Shown piece by piece: positions 49,354 through 59,499 of a stretch of 64,000 nucleotides of DNA. Made by a program: the position numbers and the translations under genes. The stretch is from Chloroflexota bacterium (GTDB taxonomy: Bacteria > Chloroflexota > Dehalococcoidia > E44-bin15). Position 1 is the first letter of the stretch. Each line of letters begins with the position of its first letter. The notes beneath the pieces are model-generated. The model made no database searches and was not told the DNA's origin. It saw only the letters and a program-made list of their open reading frames with translations. The DNA lies in the NCBI GenBank assembly GCA_030604825.1, contig JAUVVB010000005.1:1-64000 (forward strand). Direction: 5' to 3'.

Positions 49354-51063
49354 TCATGGCCTCTTTACCAGAGACCAGAGCGTTCTTAGCGGCCTCAGCG
49401 GGATGGGGGCGATGGGGAGCTCCAGCTCCCTCCACGAGGTGGACATGTTCACCCGATCCACCGTGGCCTTGATCTGAGAAAGTCGCTGCTCCCGCCCTGG
49501 TTCCCCGGCGGCAACTATTTCATCGATGAGGCGGAGCATCTCCAGGGAGCTGTTTACGCGCCTTTCAGCGGCCTGGGCCACCTCCCTTGAGATGGAGCCA
49601 TGGCCTGCCTTGAGCCGATTGAGGCGGAGCATCGCCTCATAGGTGGTGTGGACGATCTGCTCGCGGCTCATCCACTCCGTCTCATAGTTCAGGGTGTACT
49701 TCCAGCTTGGCTCAAGGAGCGCCCGGCGATGCTCCTCCAGGCTGCGGTAAAATAGGCGGTAGCCGTAGCGCTGCGGATCTTCGAAGGCGAGGCTACCCGG
49801 GTCAAGGAAGGGGGCAAGGGGGGAGATAAAGGGGGAGACCCTCTTATCTCGGCCGAATCTATCCAGTAGAAAGCCGCAGTAATCGATGGTATCCATCACC
49901 GAACTGGGGGTCTGGTGGGGCAGGCCGATCATGAAGAAGACGTCCAGCCTGCCGCAGCCCGCCTCCAGCGCCCCCTCTATGGTCTCCTCCAGCGCCTCAT
50001 TGGAGTAGCCCTTGCCTATAGCCTTTCTCACCTCTGGGTGATGGGATTCGGGGGATATTTCAAGGCAGAAGCCGGGGCAGGCCTGGCCCATCCTTTGGAG
50101 AAAGCTTTTGGGTGCCGGGCCAAACAGCTCCAGGATGATCTGGTTCTTCTTTCTCTCATTGGCCAACAGTTCGAGGAGCCGATATGCGTATTCCTCCCCC
50201 GGCTGGCGGATGTCTCCCAGGATGAAGATGGGGCCTTTGGTGATGCGGCTGATCCTTTTCACATCATGGGCCACTGCCTCCGCGGGGCGGAAGGCAGGAC
50301 GCTCTCGGTTAAACATCCCCCTCAAGGCGGCGGAGGAGGCACCGCAATAGATGCAGTTCTGGGTACAGCCACGACAGGTGAGCACCGCAGTGATGGGGTA
50401 GCGCAGCCAGCGCTGGAAGGGGAGATAATTCAGGAGGTCGCGGTATCTAACTGCGGACTGCACCATATGGTCATAGTAGTGAATCATAAACCCGTCCAGG
50501 TCATCGGGCACGTAGCAAAGGGGGTTCTGCTGCACCTTACCCCTCTCATCTCGCCAGGTGAGGTTGGGCACTCCTTGGGGCTCTCTGTCCGCCAGGATGC
50601 ACTCCAGGAGCTGGCGAAGGGGCTCCTCCGTGGTGTCGCCGCGGAGCACATAGTCAACCTCGGGATAATCCATAAGCTCCTTCTGGTAGTAGGAGGCGGA
50701 TAGCCCGCCGATAACCAGCCTGGAGCTGGGGTGATACCTCTTAACCATGCGGGCGATCTCGATGGCACCCTGGGCATGGGGCAGCCAGTGCAGGTCGATG
50801 CCAAACAGGGGGGATTTGAGGCTCTGTATAAGCCTTTCGGCATCGAATTTCCGGTCGCGGAGCATGCGCACCGCCAAATTTACGATGCGCACTTTGAAGC
50901 CGGCGCCCCCCAGATGCTCGGCGATGCTGGCAAACCCTATGGGGTACATCTCGAAGATGGGGGAGGAGGGGATGAGGTCGCTGATGGGGCCATAGAGGAT
51001 CGTCCTCTGGCGAAAGTCATAGATGCTGGGAGGGTGAAGCAGAATCAGGTCCGGCTGGGGCAA
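49354..51063 (-). CDS. B12-binding radical SAM protein
   Basis: 569 aa. N-terminal cobalamin-binding-type Rossmann domain (PIGFASIAEHLGGAGFKVRI, ARMVKRYHPSSRLVIGGLSA) without a clear DxHxxG, so base-off ligation is not evident. Radical SAM motif CRGCTQNCIYCGAS near residue 230. EISPESHHPEVRKAIGKGY and DVFFMIGLPHQTPSSV follow. It matches the group of archaeal and anaerobe proteins once named for Thermoplasma Ta0216. Substrate unknown. Confidence 0.88.
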   Translation of the reverse strand: MPQPDLILLHPPSIYDFRQRTILYGPISDLIPSSPIFEMYPIGFASIAEHLGGAGFKVRIVNLAVRMLRDRKFDAERLIQSLKSPLFGIDLHWLPHAQGAIEIARMVKRYHPSSRLVIGGLSASYYQKELMDYPEVDYVLRGDTTEEPLRQLLECILADREPQGVPNLTWRDERGKVQQNPLCYVPDDLDGFMIHYYDHMVQSAVRYRDLLNYLPFQRWLRYPITAVLTCRGCTQNCIYCGASSAALRGMFNRERPAFRPAEAVAHDVKRISRITKGPIFILGDIRQPGEEYAYRLLELLANERKKNQIILELFGPAPKSFLQRMGQACPGFCLEISPESHHPEVRKAIGKGYSNEALEETIEGALEAGCGRLDVFFMIGLPHQTPSSVMDTIDYCGFLLDRFGRDKRVSPFISPLAPFLDPGSLAFEDPQRYGYRLFYRSLEEHRRALLEPSWKYTLNYETEWMSREQIVHTTYEAMLRLNRLKAGHGSISREVAQAAERRVNSSLEMLRLIDEIVAAGEPGREQRLSQIKATVDRVNMSTSWRELELPIAPIPLRPLRTLWSLVKRP

Positions 51064-51163
51064 GGGAAATACTTCCTCAATGGCCTTTCTCCAACCATGA
51101 TAGCCGAGATGGGAGGGGGGGTCAATAGCGTAACGGTGATTTATCCGCTTTTCTCCTGGGACT

Positions 51164-51193
51164 GCATATGTTATTATTGCGTATGTTATTATA
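51164..51193 (+). promoter_or_regulatory. two tandem 15-base repeats with extended -10 elements before nuoA
   Basis: GCATATGTTATTATT and GCGTATGTTATTATA lie head to tail. Each contains TGTTATTAT, a TGnTATTAT extended -10. They are 13 and 28 bases before the nuoA start, so the second would give a very short leader. Confidence 0.45.
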
Positions 51194-51205
51194 AGGGGGG
51201 AACAT

Positions 51206-51577
51206 TTGCTGGAGAACTTCGGCTACCTCGGGGTTTTTCTCATCGCCGCCCTTCTTTTTGCCCTCACCATGATAATGCTTCCCCCCCTCCTCAGGCGTTT
51301 TGGCATCGTCCCCAAGAAGCCCAACCCGGTGAAAAGCTCCACCTATGAATGCGGCATGGATACCGTGGGCAAGTCCTGGGTTCAATTCAACTTCCGCTAC
51401 TATTTCTATGCCCTCATCTTCGTGATCTTCGATATCCAGGTGGTCTTCCTTTACCCCTGGGCCGTTTCCCTGGGCCAGCTCGGGCTCTTCGGCCTGGTGG
51501 AGATGGCGGTCTTCTTTTTGATCCTCATCGTTGGTTTCGTCTACGCCTGGAAGAAGGGGGTGCTGGAATGGAAATAG
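51206..51577 (+). CDS. nuoA: NADH-quinone oxidoreductase subunit A
   Basis: 123 aa, three hydrophobic helices. [19 protein letters not shown] carries the conserved ECG region in the quinone-side loop, and [19 protein letters not shown] follows. TTG start with AAGGGGGG five bases upstream. First gene of the eleven-subunit complex; overlaps nuoB by ten bases. Confidence 0.92.
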   Translation: MLENFGYLGVFLIAALLFALTMIMLPPLLRRFGIVPKKPNPVKSSTYECGMDTVGKSWVQFNFRYYFYALIFVIFDIQVVFLYPWAVSLGQLGLFGLVEMAVFFLILIVGFVYAWKKGVLEWK

Positions 51578-52155
51578 AGATGCCCTACGTGAGCAGCGAG
51601 CTGGATGCTGCCGAGGGCGCTGAGATCGAGGCGCTCATCGCCGCCTCCCAGGAGCCTCACCCCGACCCCGTCGCCTGGATGGAGGAGGAGATCAAGCGGA
51701 ATGTGCTGGTTACCACCATCGACTCCGTGCTCAACTGGGGGAGGCACTTCTCCGTCTGGCCGGCGAACTTTGGGCTGGCCTGCTGTGCCTTCGAGATGAT
51801 CGCCACCGCGGCATCTCGCTTTGACATCGCCCGCTTCGGCATGGAGCTGCTGCGCGCCTCCCCCCGCCAGGCTGACCTGATGATCGTTGCCGGGACGCTT
51901 ACCTGGAAGATGGCCCCGGCGCTGAAGCGAATCTATGAGCAGATGGCCGAGCCCAAGTGGGTCATCGCCATGGGCGCCTGCGCCATCAGCGGGGGCCCCT
52001 TCTATGAGTCCTACAGCGTGGTGCCCGGGGTGAACCGCATCGTCCCCGTGGATGTCTACATCCCGGGATGCCCGCCTCGTCCTGAGGCACTGCTCCACGG
52101 GATAATCATGTTACATCGCAAGATCGATAAAGACACCTTCTTGAGGAAGAGGTAG
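51568..52155 (+). CDS. nuoB: NADH-quinone oxidoreductase subunit B
   Basis: 195 aa. [38 protein letters not shown] and [17 protein letters not shown] hold the four Cys of cluster N2, the last cluster before quinone. N-terminal 45 residues are acidic and longer than usual. ATG 51568 is used; ATG 51580 is an alternative. Confidence 0.93.
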   Translation: MEIEMPYVSSELDAAEGAEIEALIAASQEPHPDPVAWMEEEIKRNVLVTTIDSVLNWGRHFSVWPANFGLACCAFEMIATAASRFDIARFGMELLRASPRQADLMIVAGTLTWKMAPALKRIYEQMAEPKWVIAMGACAISGGPFYESYSVVPGVNRIVPVDVYIPGCPPRPEALLHGIIMLHRKIDKDTFLRKR

Positions 52156-52596
52156 ATGACCACGCCGCTTTCCCCTGCACAGATTGCCCGGCAAATAGGG
52201 GAGGTCCTCCCCGAGGCGGTCACCGATTTCAACGAAAGCGCCATCTTCGTCAGCAGCGAGGCCCTGTTCGAGGTGGCGCGCTTCCTCAAGGAGAACCTTG
52301 ACCTCGACTACCTCGCCAGCATCACCGCGGTGGACTTTTTCGAACATTTTGAGCTTATATATCATCTAACCTCCATCAAATATAACCATAGCGTTGTATT
52401 AAAAACGAGGTGCTATGAACGAGAAAACCCGACCCTGCCTTCGCTGGTCTCCCTATGGCGGGGGGCCGATCTCCAGGAGCGGGAGGTCTATGACCTCATG
52501 GGGGTCTCCTTTTCGGGACATCCAAACCTCAAGCGCATCTTCCTGTGGTCGGGATTTAAGGGACATCCCCTGAGAAAGGACTACCCGAATGCTTAA
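52156..52596 (+). CDS. nuoC: NADH-quinone oxidoreductase subunit C
   Basis: 146 aa. [54 protein letters not shown] and GHPLRKDYP are the NuoC blocks. Slightly short and ending directly after RKDYPN. Separate from NuoD here, whose ATG lies eight bases before its stop. Confidence 0.92.
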   Translation: MTTPLSPAQIARQIGEVLPEAVTDFNESAIFVSSEALFEVARFLKENLDLDYLASITAVDFFEHFELIYHLTSIKYNHSVVLKTRCYERENPTLPSLVSLWRGADLQEREVYDLMGVSFSGHPNLKRIFLWSGFKGHPLRKDYPNA

Positions 52597-53689
52597 GACC
52601 GAGCCCATAATGATCAACTTCGGTCCGCAGCACCCCTCAACCCACGGGGTGTTTCGGATGAGGGTAACCTTCGATGGCGAGGTGATCGTCGATCTGGAGC
52701 CCATCTTTGGCTACCTCCATCGCGGCATCGAGAAGCTTTGCGAATCCAAGACCTATACCCAGATCATCCCCTATACCGACAGGCTGGACTACCTTGCCTC
52801 CATGTCCAACAACTTCGCCTATGTGATGGCGGTGGAGAAGCTTGCCGGGATCGAGATACCGGAGCGCGCCCAATATCTGAGGGTGATCGTGGCCGAATTG
52901 CAGCGCATCGCCAGCCACCTCATCGCCGTTGGCGGCTTCCTCAATGACCTGGGTGCCTTCTTCACCCCCTTCATGTACATGTTCCGCGAGCGGGAGAAGA
53001 TCCTGGACCTCTTCGAGATGGTATGCGGGCAGCGGCTGACCTATAACTACATGCGCATTGGCGGGGTGAGCCACGACATCCCCCCGGAGTTCCTTCCCGC
53101 GCTGAAGCGGTTTGTTGATGAGATGCCCGGTTACATCGATGAATATGATCAGCTCCTTGCTGAGAATGAGATCGTGCTGGCGCGCAGCAAGGGGGTGGGG
53201 GTTCTCCCTGCCGATCTGGCCATCAATGCCTCGGCCAGCGGCCCGGTGCTGCGGGGAAGCGGGGTGAGATGGGATATCCGCAGGGCGGACCCCTATTCCA
53301 TATACGATAGGTTCGAATTTGAAATCCCGGTGGGCAAGATGGGAGATACCTATGACCGTTACTGGGTGAGGATCCAGGAGATGAGGCAGAGCGTGCGCAT
53401 CGTGAGGCAGGCAATGGCCGAGCTTCCCCAGGGGGAGGTGAGGGCCAAGGTTCCCGCCACGCTCCGGCCGCCACAGGGCGAGGTCTATGCCCGTATCGAG
53501 TCGCCGCGGGGGGAGCTGGGCTTTTACCTGGTTGGCGATGACTCCCCCCATCCCTATCGCTTCAAGGTTCGCGCCCCATCGCTGATAAACCTCACCCTGC
53601 TGCGGGACCTGTGTATCGGCTGGAAGCTGGCCGATGCCATAGCCATCCTGGGGAGCATCGACATCGTCCTCGCCGAGGTGGATCGCTAG
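52589..53689 (+). CDS. nuoD: NADH-quinone oxidoreductase subunit D
   Basis: 366 aa. [67 protein letters not shown] and [16 protein letters not shown]. The last Asp-Asp-Ser-Pro segment stands where hydrogenases keep Ni-binding Cys, confirming a NuoD rather than hydrogenase large subunit. Confidence 0.93.
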   Translation: MLKTEPIMINFGPQHPSTHGVFRMRVTFDGEVIVDLEPIFGYLHRGIEKLCESKTYTQIIPYTDRLDYLASMSNNFAYVMAVEKLAGIEIPERAQYLRVIVAELQRIASHLIAVGGFLNDLGAFFTPFMYMFREREKILDLFEMVCGQRLTYNYMRIGGVSHDIPPEFLPALKRFVDEMPGYIDEYDQLLAENEIVLARSKGVGVLPADLAINASASGPVLRGSGVRWDIRRADPYSIYDRFEFEIPVGKMGDTYDRYWVRIQEMRQSVRIVRQAMAELPQGEVRAKVPATLRPPQGEVYARIESPRGELGFYLVGDDSPHPYRFKVRAPSLINLTLLRDLCIGWKLADAIAILGSIDIVLAEVDR

Positions 53690-55269
53690 TGGGTGTGCTG
53701 GAGCAATTTCAGCATTGGCTCTTGGGTTACTGGCCCTCCTGGGCTGCCTATCTGGTGCCAGCGATCGTTGCCTTCCTCGTCCTCTCCAGCTTCATCCTGC
53801 TGGTGGTGATGGCCTTTATCTACATCGAGCGCCGGGGGGTGGGCAGGTTTCAGGTTCGCCTTGGCCCCAACCGGGCGGGACCGCTGGGGATTCTGCAACC
53901 AGTAGCCGATGCGATAAAGGTGCTGGTGAAGGAGGACATCATACCCTCCCGGGGGGATCGCCGAATTCACTGGCTGGCCCCGATCATCGCCTTCATGCCG
54001 GCGCTGGCCATCTTTGCCGTCATCCCCTTTGGCCCTAGGGCCATCTTCACCGACATTAACATCGGTATTCTTTACATAATCGCAATCTCCTCCTTGGGCG
54101 TGATCGGCGTTTTCATGGCAGGCTGGGCCTCAGGTAACAAGTATTCCCTGGTAAGCGCCCTGAGAACCGTAGCCCAGCTGATAAGCTATGAGATTCCCCT
54201 GATGCTTTCCATCGCCGGCGTGCTCATCATCAGCGGCTCCCTTTCCATGGTGAGCATCGTCGAGGCGCAGAGCATCCCGTTCATCCTGCTCCAGCCCCTG
54301 GGATTTTTGATCTTCTTCGTCGCCGCAACCGCTGAGCTAAACCGCACCCCCTTTGACCTTCTGGAGGCGGAATCCGAGATCGTCGCTGGCTACCATACCG
54401 AGTACTCAGGGATGAAGTTCTCCCTCTTCTACCTTGCGGAATACACCCATGCCTTTGCCATCTCCGCCATCGTGGCCACCCTATTCCTCAGCGGGTGGAA
54501 GGGGCCTTTTCTTCCCCCTGCCCTGTGGCTCATGATCAAGGTGTTTCTGGTCTTCATCGTCCTCTTCTGGGCGAGGAGCACCCTGCCCCGGCTCAGGGTG
54601 GATCAGCTTATGGGGTTTGCCTGGAAGGGCCTATTCCCGCTGGCGCTTTTAAACCTCTTCATCACCGCTGCGGAGGCGATCATCTGGCCTGGTTTCCCCT
54701 GGCAGCTCCTCATTCTCAACCTGCTCATTGCCGCCCTGCTCATAGTTCTGTGGTCGGGGTTGTTCCGGGTAGCCGGGGAAAGGGTGAGCTTCCACCGGTA
54801 TGGAAGGGGGATTGCCAAGGGAATGGCGTTAACCTTCAGGCATCTGTTTCGCCGGCCAATAACGGTACAGTATCCAGAGCAGAGGCTCACCCCGGCGCCG
54901 CGATTCCGCGGCAACCTGCTGGTGTGGGATGAAGAGCGGTGCAACGGCTGCCGTGCCTGCGCCAGAGCATGCCCCGTTTCCATCATCGACATCGAAACCA
55001 AAAAGGGCGATAAGGGCCTAATTGTGGAAACGCTGGAAATCGATTTTGGGCGCTGCCTTTTCTGTGGGCTTTGCGTGGAGGCATGCCCGGTGGCCGCCCT
55101 CTTCATGAGCAGGGATTACGAGCAGGCAAGCTACTTTAGGGAAAGCCTGGTGGTGAAAAAGGAGCAGTTTATCGCCGCTGAGAAGAGGCCCAGCGCTTAT
55201 GCCTACCCTGACCTAGAAGCGGAGATGCCCCCGCAGACGCTGCTCGCTCCGCCCAAGGAGAAGGGCTGA
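53689..55269 (+). CDS. nuoHI: NuoH-NuoI fusion protein
   Basis: 526 aa. Residues 1-340 are NuoH: eight or more helices with IERRGVGRFQVRLGPNRAGP, FDLLEAESEIVAGYHTEYSG and WARSTLPRLRVDQLMGFAWK. Without a stop it runs through another helix and then into NuoI: LFRRPITVQYPEQRLTPAPR, CNGCRACARACPVSIID and CLFCGLCVEACPVAALF with all eight Cys of clusters N6a/N6b. Starts at GTG 53689, sharing a base with the nuoD stop. An internal ATG near 54823 could also make a NuoI-like product. The subunits are usually separate. Confidence 0.9.
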   Translation: MGVLEQFQHWLLGYWPSWAAYLVPAIVAFLVLSSFILLVVMAFIYIERRGVGRFQVRLGPNRAGPLGILQPVADAIKVLVKEDIIPSRGDRRIHWLAPIIAFMPALAIFAVIPFGPRAIFTDINIGILYIIAISSLGVIGVFMAGWASGNKYSLVSALRTVAQLISYEIPLMLSIAGVLIISGSLSMVSIVEAQSIPFILLQPLGFLIFFVAATAELNRTPFDLLEAESEIVAGYHTEYSGMKFSLFYLAEYTHAFAISAIVATLFLSGWKGPFLPPALWLMIKVFLVFIVLFWARSTLPRLRVDQLMGFAWKGLFPLALLNLFITAAEAIIWPGFPWQLLILNLLIAALLIVLWSGLFRVAGERVSFHRYGRGIAKGMALTFRHLFRRPITVQYPEQRLTPAPRFRGNLLVWDEERCNGCRACARACPVSIIDIETKKGDKGLIVETLEIDFGRCLFCGLCVEACPVAALFMSRDYEQASYFRESLVVKKEQFIAAEKRPSAYAYPDLEAEMPPQTLLAPPKEKG

Positions 55270-55766
55270 TGGAGACGGGGATCGCCATTTCCTTCTGGAT
55301 ACTGGCGGCGGTGATGGTGGCATCGGCGCTGGCGGTGGTTTGGCTGCGGGACATCTTCCGCGCTGCCCTTTTCCTGGTTTTGTGTTTCTTCTCGGTGGCG
55401 GGGGTGTTTGTCATCCTCGGCGCCGATTTCCTTGCCGCAGCGCAGGTGCTCATCTATGTGGGTGCCATAGCGGTGCTCATCATCTTCGCCATCATGCTCA
55501 CCAGGGAGACCCAGCGGGGCAGCCCCTCGGGAAGGTTCAGGTTTATCGCCTTCCTGGTGGGGCTGCTGTTTCTGGTCACAGTGACCCTGGTGGTGGTGAG
55601 CACCGACTGGCATGCCATCACCGAAATTCCCGCTGAGCCCACCACCTCATCCCTGGCCCAGGCCCTCTTCAGCGGGGAGAGCGGATTTGTCCTCCCCTTT
55701 GAGATAGCGGCAGTGCTGCTGCTGGCGGCGATAATAGGAGCCATCGTGCTGGTCAGGGAGAGATAG
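55269..55766 (+). CDS. nuoJ: NADH-quinone oxidoreductase subunit J
   Basis: 165 aa, five helices. RAALFLVLCFFSVAGVFVIL and AAQVLIYVGAIAVLIIFAIM with the conserved Tyr-Val-Gly of NuoJ. ATG overlaps the stop of the fusion gene by one base (TGATG). Confidence 0.92.
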   Translation: METGIAISFWILAAVMVASALAVVWLRDIFRAALFLVLCFFSVAGVFVILGADFLAAAQVLIYVGAIAVLIIFAIMLTRETQRGSPSGRFRFIAFLVGLLFLVTVTLVVVSTDWHAITEIPAEPTTSSLAQALFSGESGFVLPFEIAAVLLLAAIIGAIVLVRER

Positions 55767-56072
55767 ATGGCTGTAGGGCTGGAGCACTTTCTCATCCTCT
55801 CGGCGGTCCTCTTCTCCATAGGGCTTTATGGCGCCCTGGCGAAGCGAAACGCGGTGGTCATCCTGATGTGCATCGAGATCATGCTCAATGCCGTCAATAT
55901 CGCCATGGTGGCCTTCTCCCGCTATGGCCATCTGCTCACCGGGCAGGTGTTTGCCATCTTCATCATGGTGGTTGCTGCCGCCGAGGTGGTCGTTGGCCTG
56001 GCGCTGGTGATCGCCATCTATCGCAGCAGGGAAACGGTGGATGTGGAGAGAATCGACCTGATGAAATGGTAG
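55767..56072 (+). CDS. nuoK: NADH-quinone oxidoreductase subunit K
   Basis: 101 aa, three helices. NAVVILMCIEIMLNAVNIAM holds the conserved Glu of the second helix, and VVAAAEVVVGLALVIAIYR the Glu of the third; both are proton-path residues. Start follows the nuoJ stop directly. Confidence 0.94.
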   Translation: MAVGLEHFLILSAVLFSIGLYGALAKRNAVVILMCIEIMLNAVNIAMVAFSRYGHLLTGQVFAIFIMVVAAAEVVVGLALVIAIYRSRETVDVERIDLMKW

Positions 56073-56078
56073 GTATAG

Positions 56079-57983
56079 ATGCCTGAAGTAGCTTTGGCCA
56101 TTTTCCTCCTCCCCATCTTCTCCTTTGTGGTCATCTCTCTCATCATCAGGCCCTTCCTTAACAAGAGGCCCCAGCTCAGCTGGTATGTCACCATTGCCTC
56201 CATTGGAGCCTCGCTTATCCTTTCCCTATGGATGCTGGTGGAGGTGATCAAGGCCCCGGGGCATGTCCTTCCCATGCCCGACTACCAGTGGCTGGTCATC
56301 GGCGATACCTCAATCCATCTCGGGGTAATGGCGGATTCGCTGGCGGCGGTGATGCTCATCGTGGTCACCGTGGTCAGCCTGGTGGTGCAGATCTACTCCC
56401 GGGGCTATATGCACGGCGACCCCGGCTACTGCCGCTACTTCGCCTTCATGTCCCTGTTCACCGGCTCCATGCTGGGGCTTGTGCTTGCCGATAACCTTCT
56501 CTTCCTCTTTGTATTCTGGGAGCTGGTGGGGCTCTGCTCCTATCTCCTCATTGGCTTCTGGTTCCACCGCCCTGAGGCGGCGAGGGCGGCGACGAAGGCA
56601 TTTATCGTCACCAGGATCGGCGACTTCGGCTTTCTGGCAGCCATCCTCTTCCTCTATGCCAAAACGGGCACCTTTGACATCGGGGAGCTTCAGCACCTTG
56701 CCCTGGTGGGCGCCATTGGGGGAACGGCGCTTACCTGGGCTGCTATCGGCATCTTCTCGGGGGCAGTGGGAAAGTCGGCGCAATTCCCCCTCCACACCTG
56801 GCTTCCCGATGCCATGGAGGGTCCTACCCCGGTGAGCGCCCTGATCCATGCCGCCACCATGGTGGCTGCCGGGGTATTTCTGGTGGCTCGCCTGTTCCCT
56901 ATGATAGCCTCCTCCTATGAGGCGATCATGACGGTGGCCATCATCGGTGGCTTCACCGCCATCTTCGCCGCCACCATGGGCATGGTGATGAACGATTTCA
57001 AGCGAATCCTGGCCTATTCCACCATCAGCCAGCTTGGTTACATGATGCTGGGGTTGGGGGTGGTGGGTGTGGGTGTAGCTCGGGGTGCGGTTGCCTTGGA
57101 GGTTGGTTTGGCGCTGGGCGTGGCGGTGGGCATCTTCCATCTGTTCAATCATGCCTTCTTTAAGGCGCTCCTCTTCTTCGGCGCCGGAAGCGCTAGCCAT
57201 GCCACCGGCACCTTCGATATCCGGGAGATGGGTGGGCTGAGAAAGGCGATGCCCTGGACCTTTGCTACCTTCCTCATCGGCTCCCTGAGCATTGTCGGCA
57301 TCTGGCCCCTGGCCGGGTTCTGGGGCAAGGAGCAGATACTGAGCCAGGCATGGCACTATGCCCCCATCTTATTCTATCTGGCCATGATCACCGTCTTCAT
57401 GACCGCCTTCTACATGTTCCGGCTACTTTTCCTTGCCTTTGGCGGGGAGTATCGCGGGGGTGCCCATGTCTCCCTTCGCGAATCGCCGGCGGTGATGATC
57501 GTGCCCATGGTTCTGCTGGCCATCCTCTCCGTTGTCTCGGGATGGCTGCCCATAAGTGAATTTCTAGGAGGGGAGTCCCATAGTTTCTTTGGCGCCCTTG
57601 CCAGTCCCATGGCGTGGGCGTCGCTGCTACTTGCCGCCCTGGGGATCCTGCTGGCCTATGCCATTTACAGCAAGAAATGGATTTCCGCAGAATCGATGCG
57701 TCGGCGCTTTGCTCCCCTTTACACCATTGTCTCTCGCAAGTACTGGTTCGACGAGCTTTATGAGAATGTGTTCGTGGTGAGGATCTTGGTGGACGGAATC
57801 TTTGCCCTGTTTCACTGGTTTGATGACCATATCGTCGATGGAATGGTGAACGGCATTGCCGGTGGCACCATCGCCGCCGGTAGAGAGATAAGGAGGTTAC
57901 AGACGGGACAATTGCAGGCCTACGGGCTTGCCATCTTTATTGGCATTCTGGCGATCATCGCCTTTTTCATGATCTTTGGCTAG
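56079..57983 (+). CDS. nuoL: NADH-quinone oxidoreductase subunit L
   Basis: 634 aa antiporter-like subunit. FVFWELVGLCSYLLIGFWF with the essential Glu, GKSAQFPLHTWLPDAMEGPT, HAATMVAAGVFLVARLFP and NHAFFKALLFFGAGSASHAT with the Lys. Final roughly 90 residues correspond to the lateral helix and the last transmembrane helix (LAIFIGILAIIAFFMIFG). Confidence 0.94.
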   Translation: MPEVALAIFLLPIFSFVVISLIIRPFLNKRPQLSWYVTIASIGASLILSLWMLVEVIKAPGHVLPMPDYQWLVIGDTSIHLGVMADSLAAVMLIVVTVVSLVVQIYSRGYMHGDPGYCRYFAFMSLFTGSMLGLVLADNLLFLFVFWELVGLCSYLLIGFWFHRPEAARAATKAFIVTRIGDFGFLAAILFLYAKTGTFDIGELQHLALVGAIGGTALTWAAIGIFSGAVGKSAQFPLHTWLPDAMEGPTPVSALIHAATMVAAGVFLVARLFPMIASSYEAIMTVAIIGGFTAIFAATMGMVMNDFKRILAYSTISQLGYMMLGLGVVGVGVARGAVALEVGLALGVAVGIFHLFNHAFFKALLFFGAGSASHATGTFDIREMGGLRKAMPWTFATFLIGSLSIVGIWPLAGFWGKEQILSQAWHYAPILFYLAMITVFMTAFYMFRLLFLAFGGEYRGGAHVSLRESPAVMIVPMVLLAILSVVSGWLPISEFLGGESHSFFGALASPMAWASLLLAALGILLAYAIYSKKWISAESMRRRFAPLYTIVSRKYWFDELYENVFVVRILVDGIFALFHWFDDHIVDGMVNGIAGGTIAAGREIRRLQTGQLQAYGLAIFIGILAIIAFFMIFG

Positions 57984-58006
57984 AAAAATGAATAGGAGCT
58001 AGGCTT

Positions 58007-59488
58007 TTGAGCATTCCCTATCTCTCCATAATAATATTCCTCCCCCTGGCGGGGGCCATCGCCATCGCCCTTCTGCCTCGGGCTGATCCGAAGCGGATAA
58101 AGCTCACCGCCGCCTTCTTCACCCTGTTGTCCCTGGTATTGGCCATTGCCCTGTTCTTCATGTTCGATCGGTCGCTTGCTGGCGCCCAGTTTGTGGAGAG
58201 GGTGGGGTGGATACCCCCCCTAAATGCCCATTATTTCCTTGGTATCGATGGGCTGAGCCTGCCCCTTGTCGCCCTCACCGCCCTGCTGGGCTTTATCGCC
58301 GTTCTCGTCTCGTGGAAGATCGAGCTAAGGGTGCGGGAATACTTCGTCTGGCTCCTCGTCCTGGAGACGGGCATCTTGGGCGTTTTTTGCTCCCTGGACC
58401 TCCTCCTTTTCTTCCTGTTCTGGGAGGTGGAGATACTGCCCATGTATCTCTTGATCTCCATCTGGGGAACGGGGAGGAAGGAATATTCGGCGATGAAGTT
58501 CGTGGTCTATACCCTTTTGGGCAGCGCCCTGATGCTGGCGGGCATCCTGCTCCTGTATTTCCATGCTGGCACCTTCGATATGGTGGAGCTGGCTCAGCTT
58601 GGCCTGGGGCCAGCTCTGGGTTCCCTGCTTGCCACCGCGATCTTCTTTTTGCTCTTCTTTGGCTATGCGGTGAAGCTGCCCCTGTTCCCCCTCCATACCT
58701 GGCTCCCCGACGCCCATACCGACGCCCCCACCGCGGTGAGCGTCATCCTTGCCGGGATAATGCTCAAGATGGGCGGTTACGGCATGATTCGCATTTGTAT
58801 TGCCATCTTCCCCCAAATTGCCAGAACCTATGCTCCCCTCATCATAGTTCTGGCTTTGGTAAGCATACTCTACGGGGCAGCGGTTACCTTTAGACAAAGG
58901 GATTTGAAGAGGCTCATCGCATATAGCAGCATCAGCCACATGGGCTATGTGGTTTTGGGGCTCTTTGCCCTGAGCCAGGTGAGCATCAGCGGTGCCACCC
59001 TCCAGATGGTAAGCCATGGTCTCATCATCGGGCTGCTCTTCGCCCTGGCGGGGCTGCTCTACGACAAGGTTCATGAAAGGGACATCACCAGGCTGGGGGG
59101 ACTTGCCCGCCAGATGCCCATCATGGTGGTGGTTTTCAGCGTTGCTGGCCTTGCCGCCCTGGGACTTCCCGGCACCAGCGGCTTTGCCGCCGAGTTTCTG
59201 GTGTTTTTGGGCAGCTTCAGGAGCACCATGGTTGCCGGCATCCAAATCTATACCGTCATCGGCGTGTTGGGGCTTGTGCTCACCGCAGGGTATATCCTGT
59301 GGATGCTGCAGCGCGTTTTCTATGGCCCACCAAAGGCGGATTATGAAGGGGCAGCCGATGCCGGCAAGCTGGAGACGTTTTATGCCCTGGTCATGGTGGC
59401 GCTGATCATGCTCATTGGCATCTATCCCAGGATATTGACTGACGTAATCAACATGGGGGTTTTGCCAATACTAGCCCCCTTTGGTTGA
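58007..59488 (+). CDS. nuoM: NADH-quinone oxidoreductase subunit M
   Basis: 493 aa antiporter-like subunit. FFLFWEVEILPMYLLISIWG with the essential Glu, YAVKLPLFPLHTWLPDAHTD with the Lys, LAGIMLKMGGYGMIRICIA, and the HGLIIGLLFALAGLLYDKVH block. TTG start with AGGAG upstream. Its stop region overlaps the ribosome site of the nudix gene. Confidence 0.93.
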   Translation: MSIPYLSIIIFLPLAGAIAIALLPRADPKRIKLTAAFFTLLSLVLAIALFFMFDRSLAGAQFVERVGWIPPLNAHYFLGIDGLSLPLVALTALLGFIAVLVSWKIELRVREYFVWLLVLETGILGVFCSLDLLLFFLFWEVEILPMYLLISIWGTGRKEYSAMKFVVYTLLGSALMLAGILLLYFHAGTFDMVELAQLGLGPALGSLLATAIFFLLFFGYAVKLPLFPLHTWLPDAHTDAPTAVSVILAGIMLKMGGYGMIRICIAIFPQIARTYAPLIIVLALVSILYGAAVTFRQRDLKRLIAYSSISHMGYVVLGLFALSQVSISGATLQMVSHGLIIGLLFALAGLLYDKVHERDITRLGGLARQMPIMVVVFSVAGLAALGLPGTSGFAAEFLVFLGSFRSTMVAGIQIYTVIGVLGLVLTAGYILWMLQRVFYGPPKADYEGAADAGKLETFYALVMVALIMLIGIYPRILTDVINMGVLPILAPFG

Positions 59489-59499
59489 GGAGGGCTTTG

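Noticed and set aside
56310-57356. 348-codon minus-strand frame inside nuoL
   Set aside because: Antisense to an essential membrane subunit; the His/Glu/Gly-rich product is an artefact of the hydrophobic coding strand.
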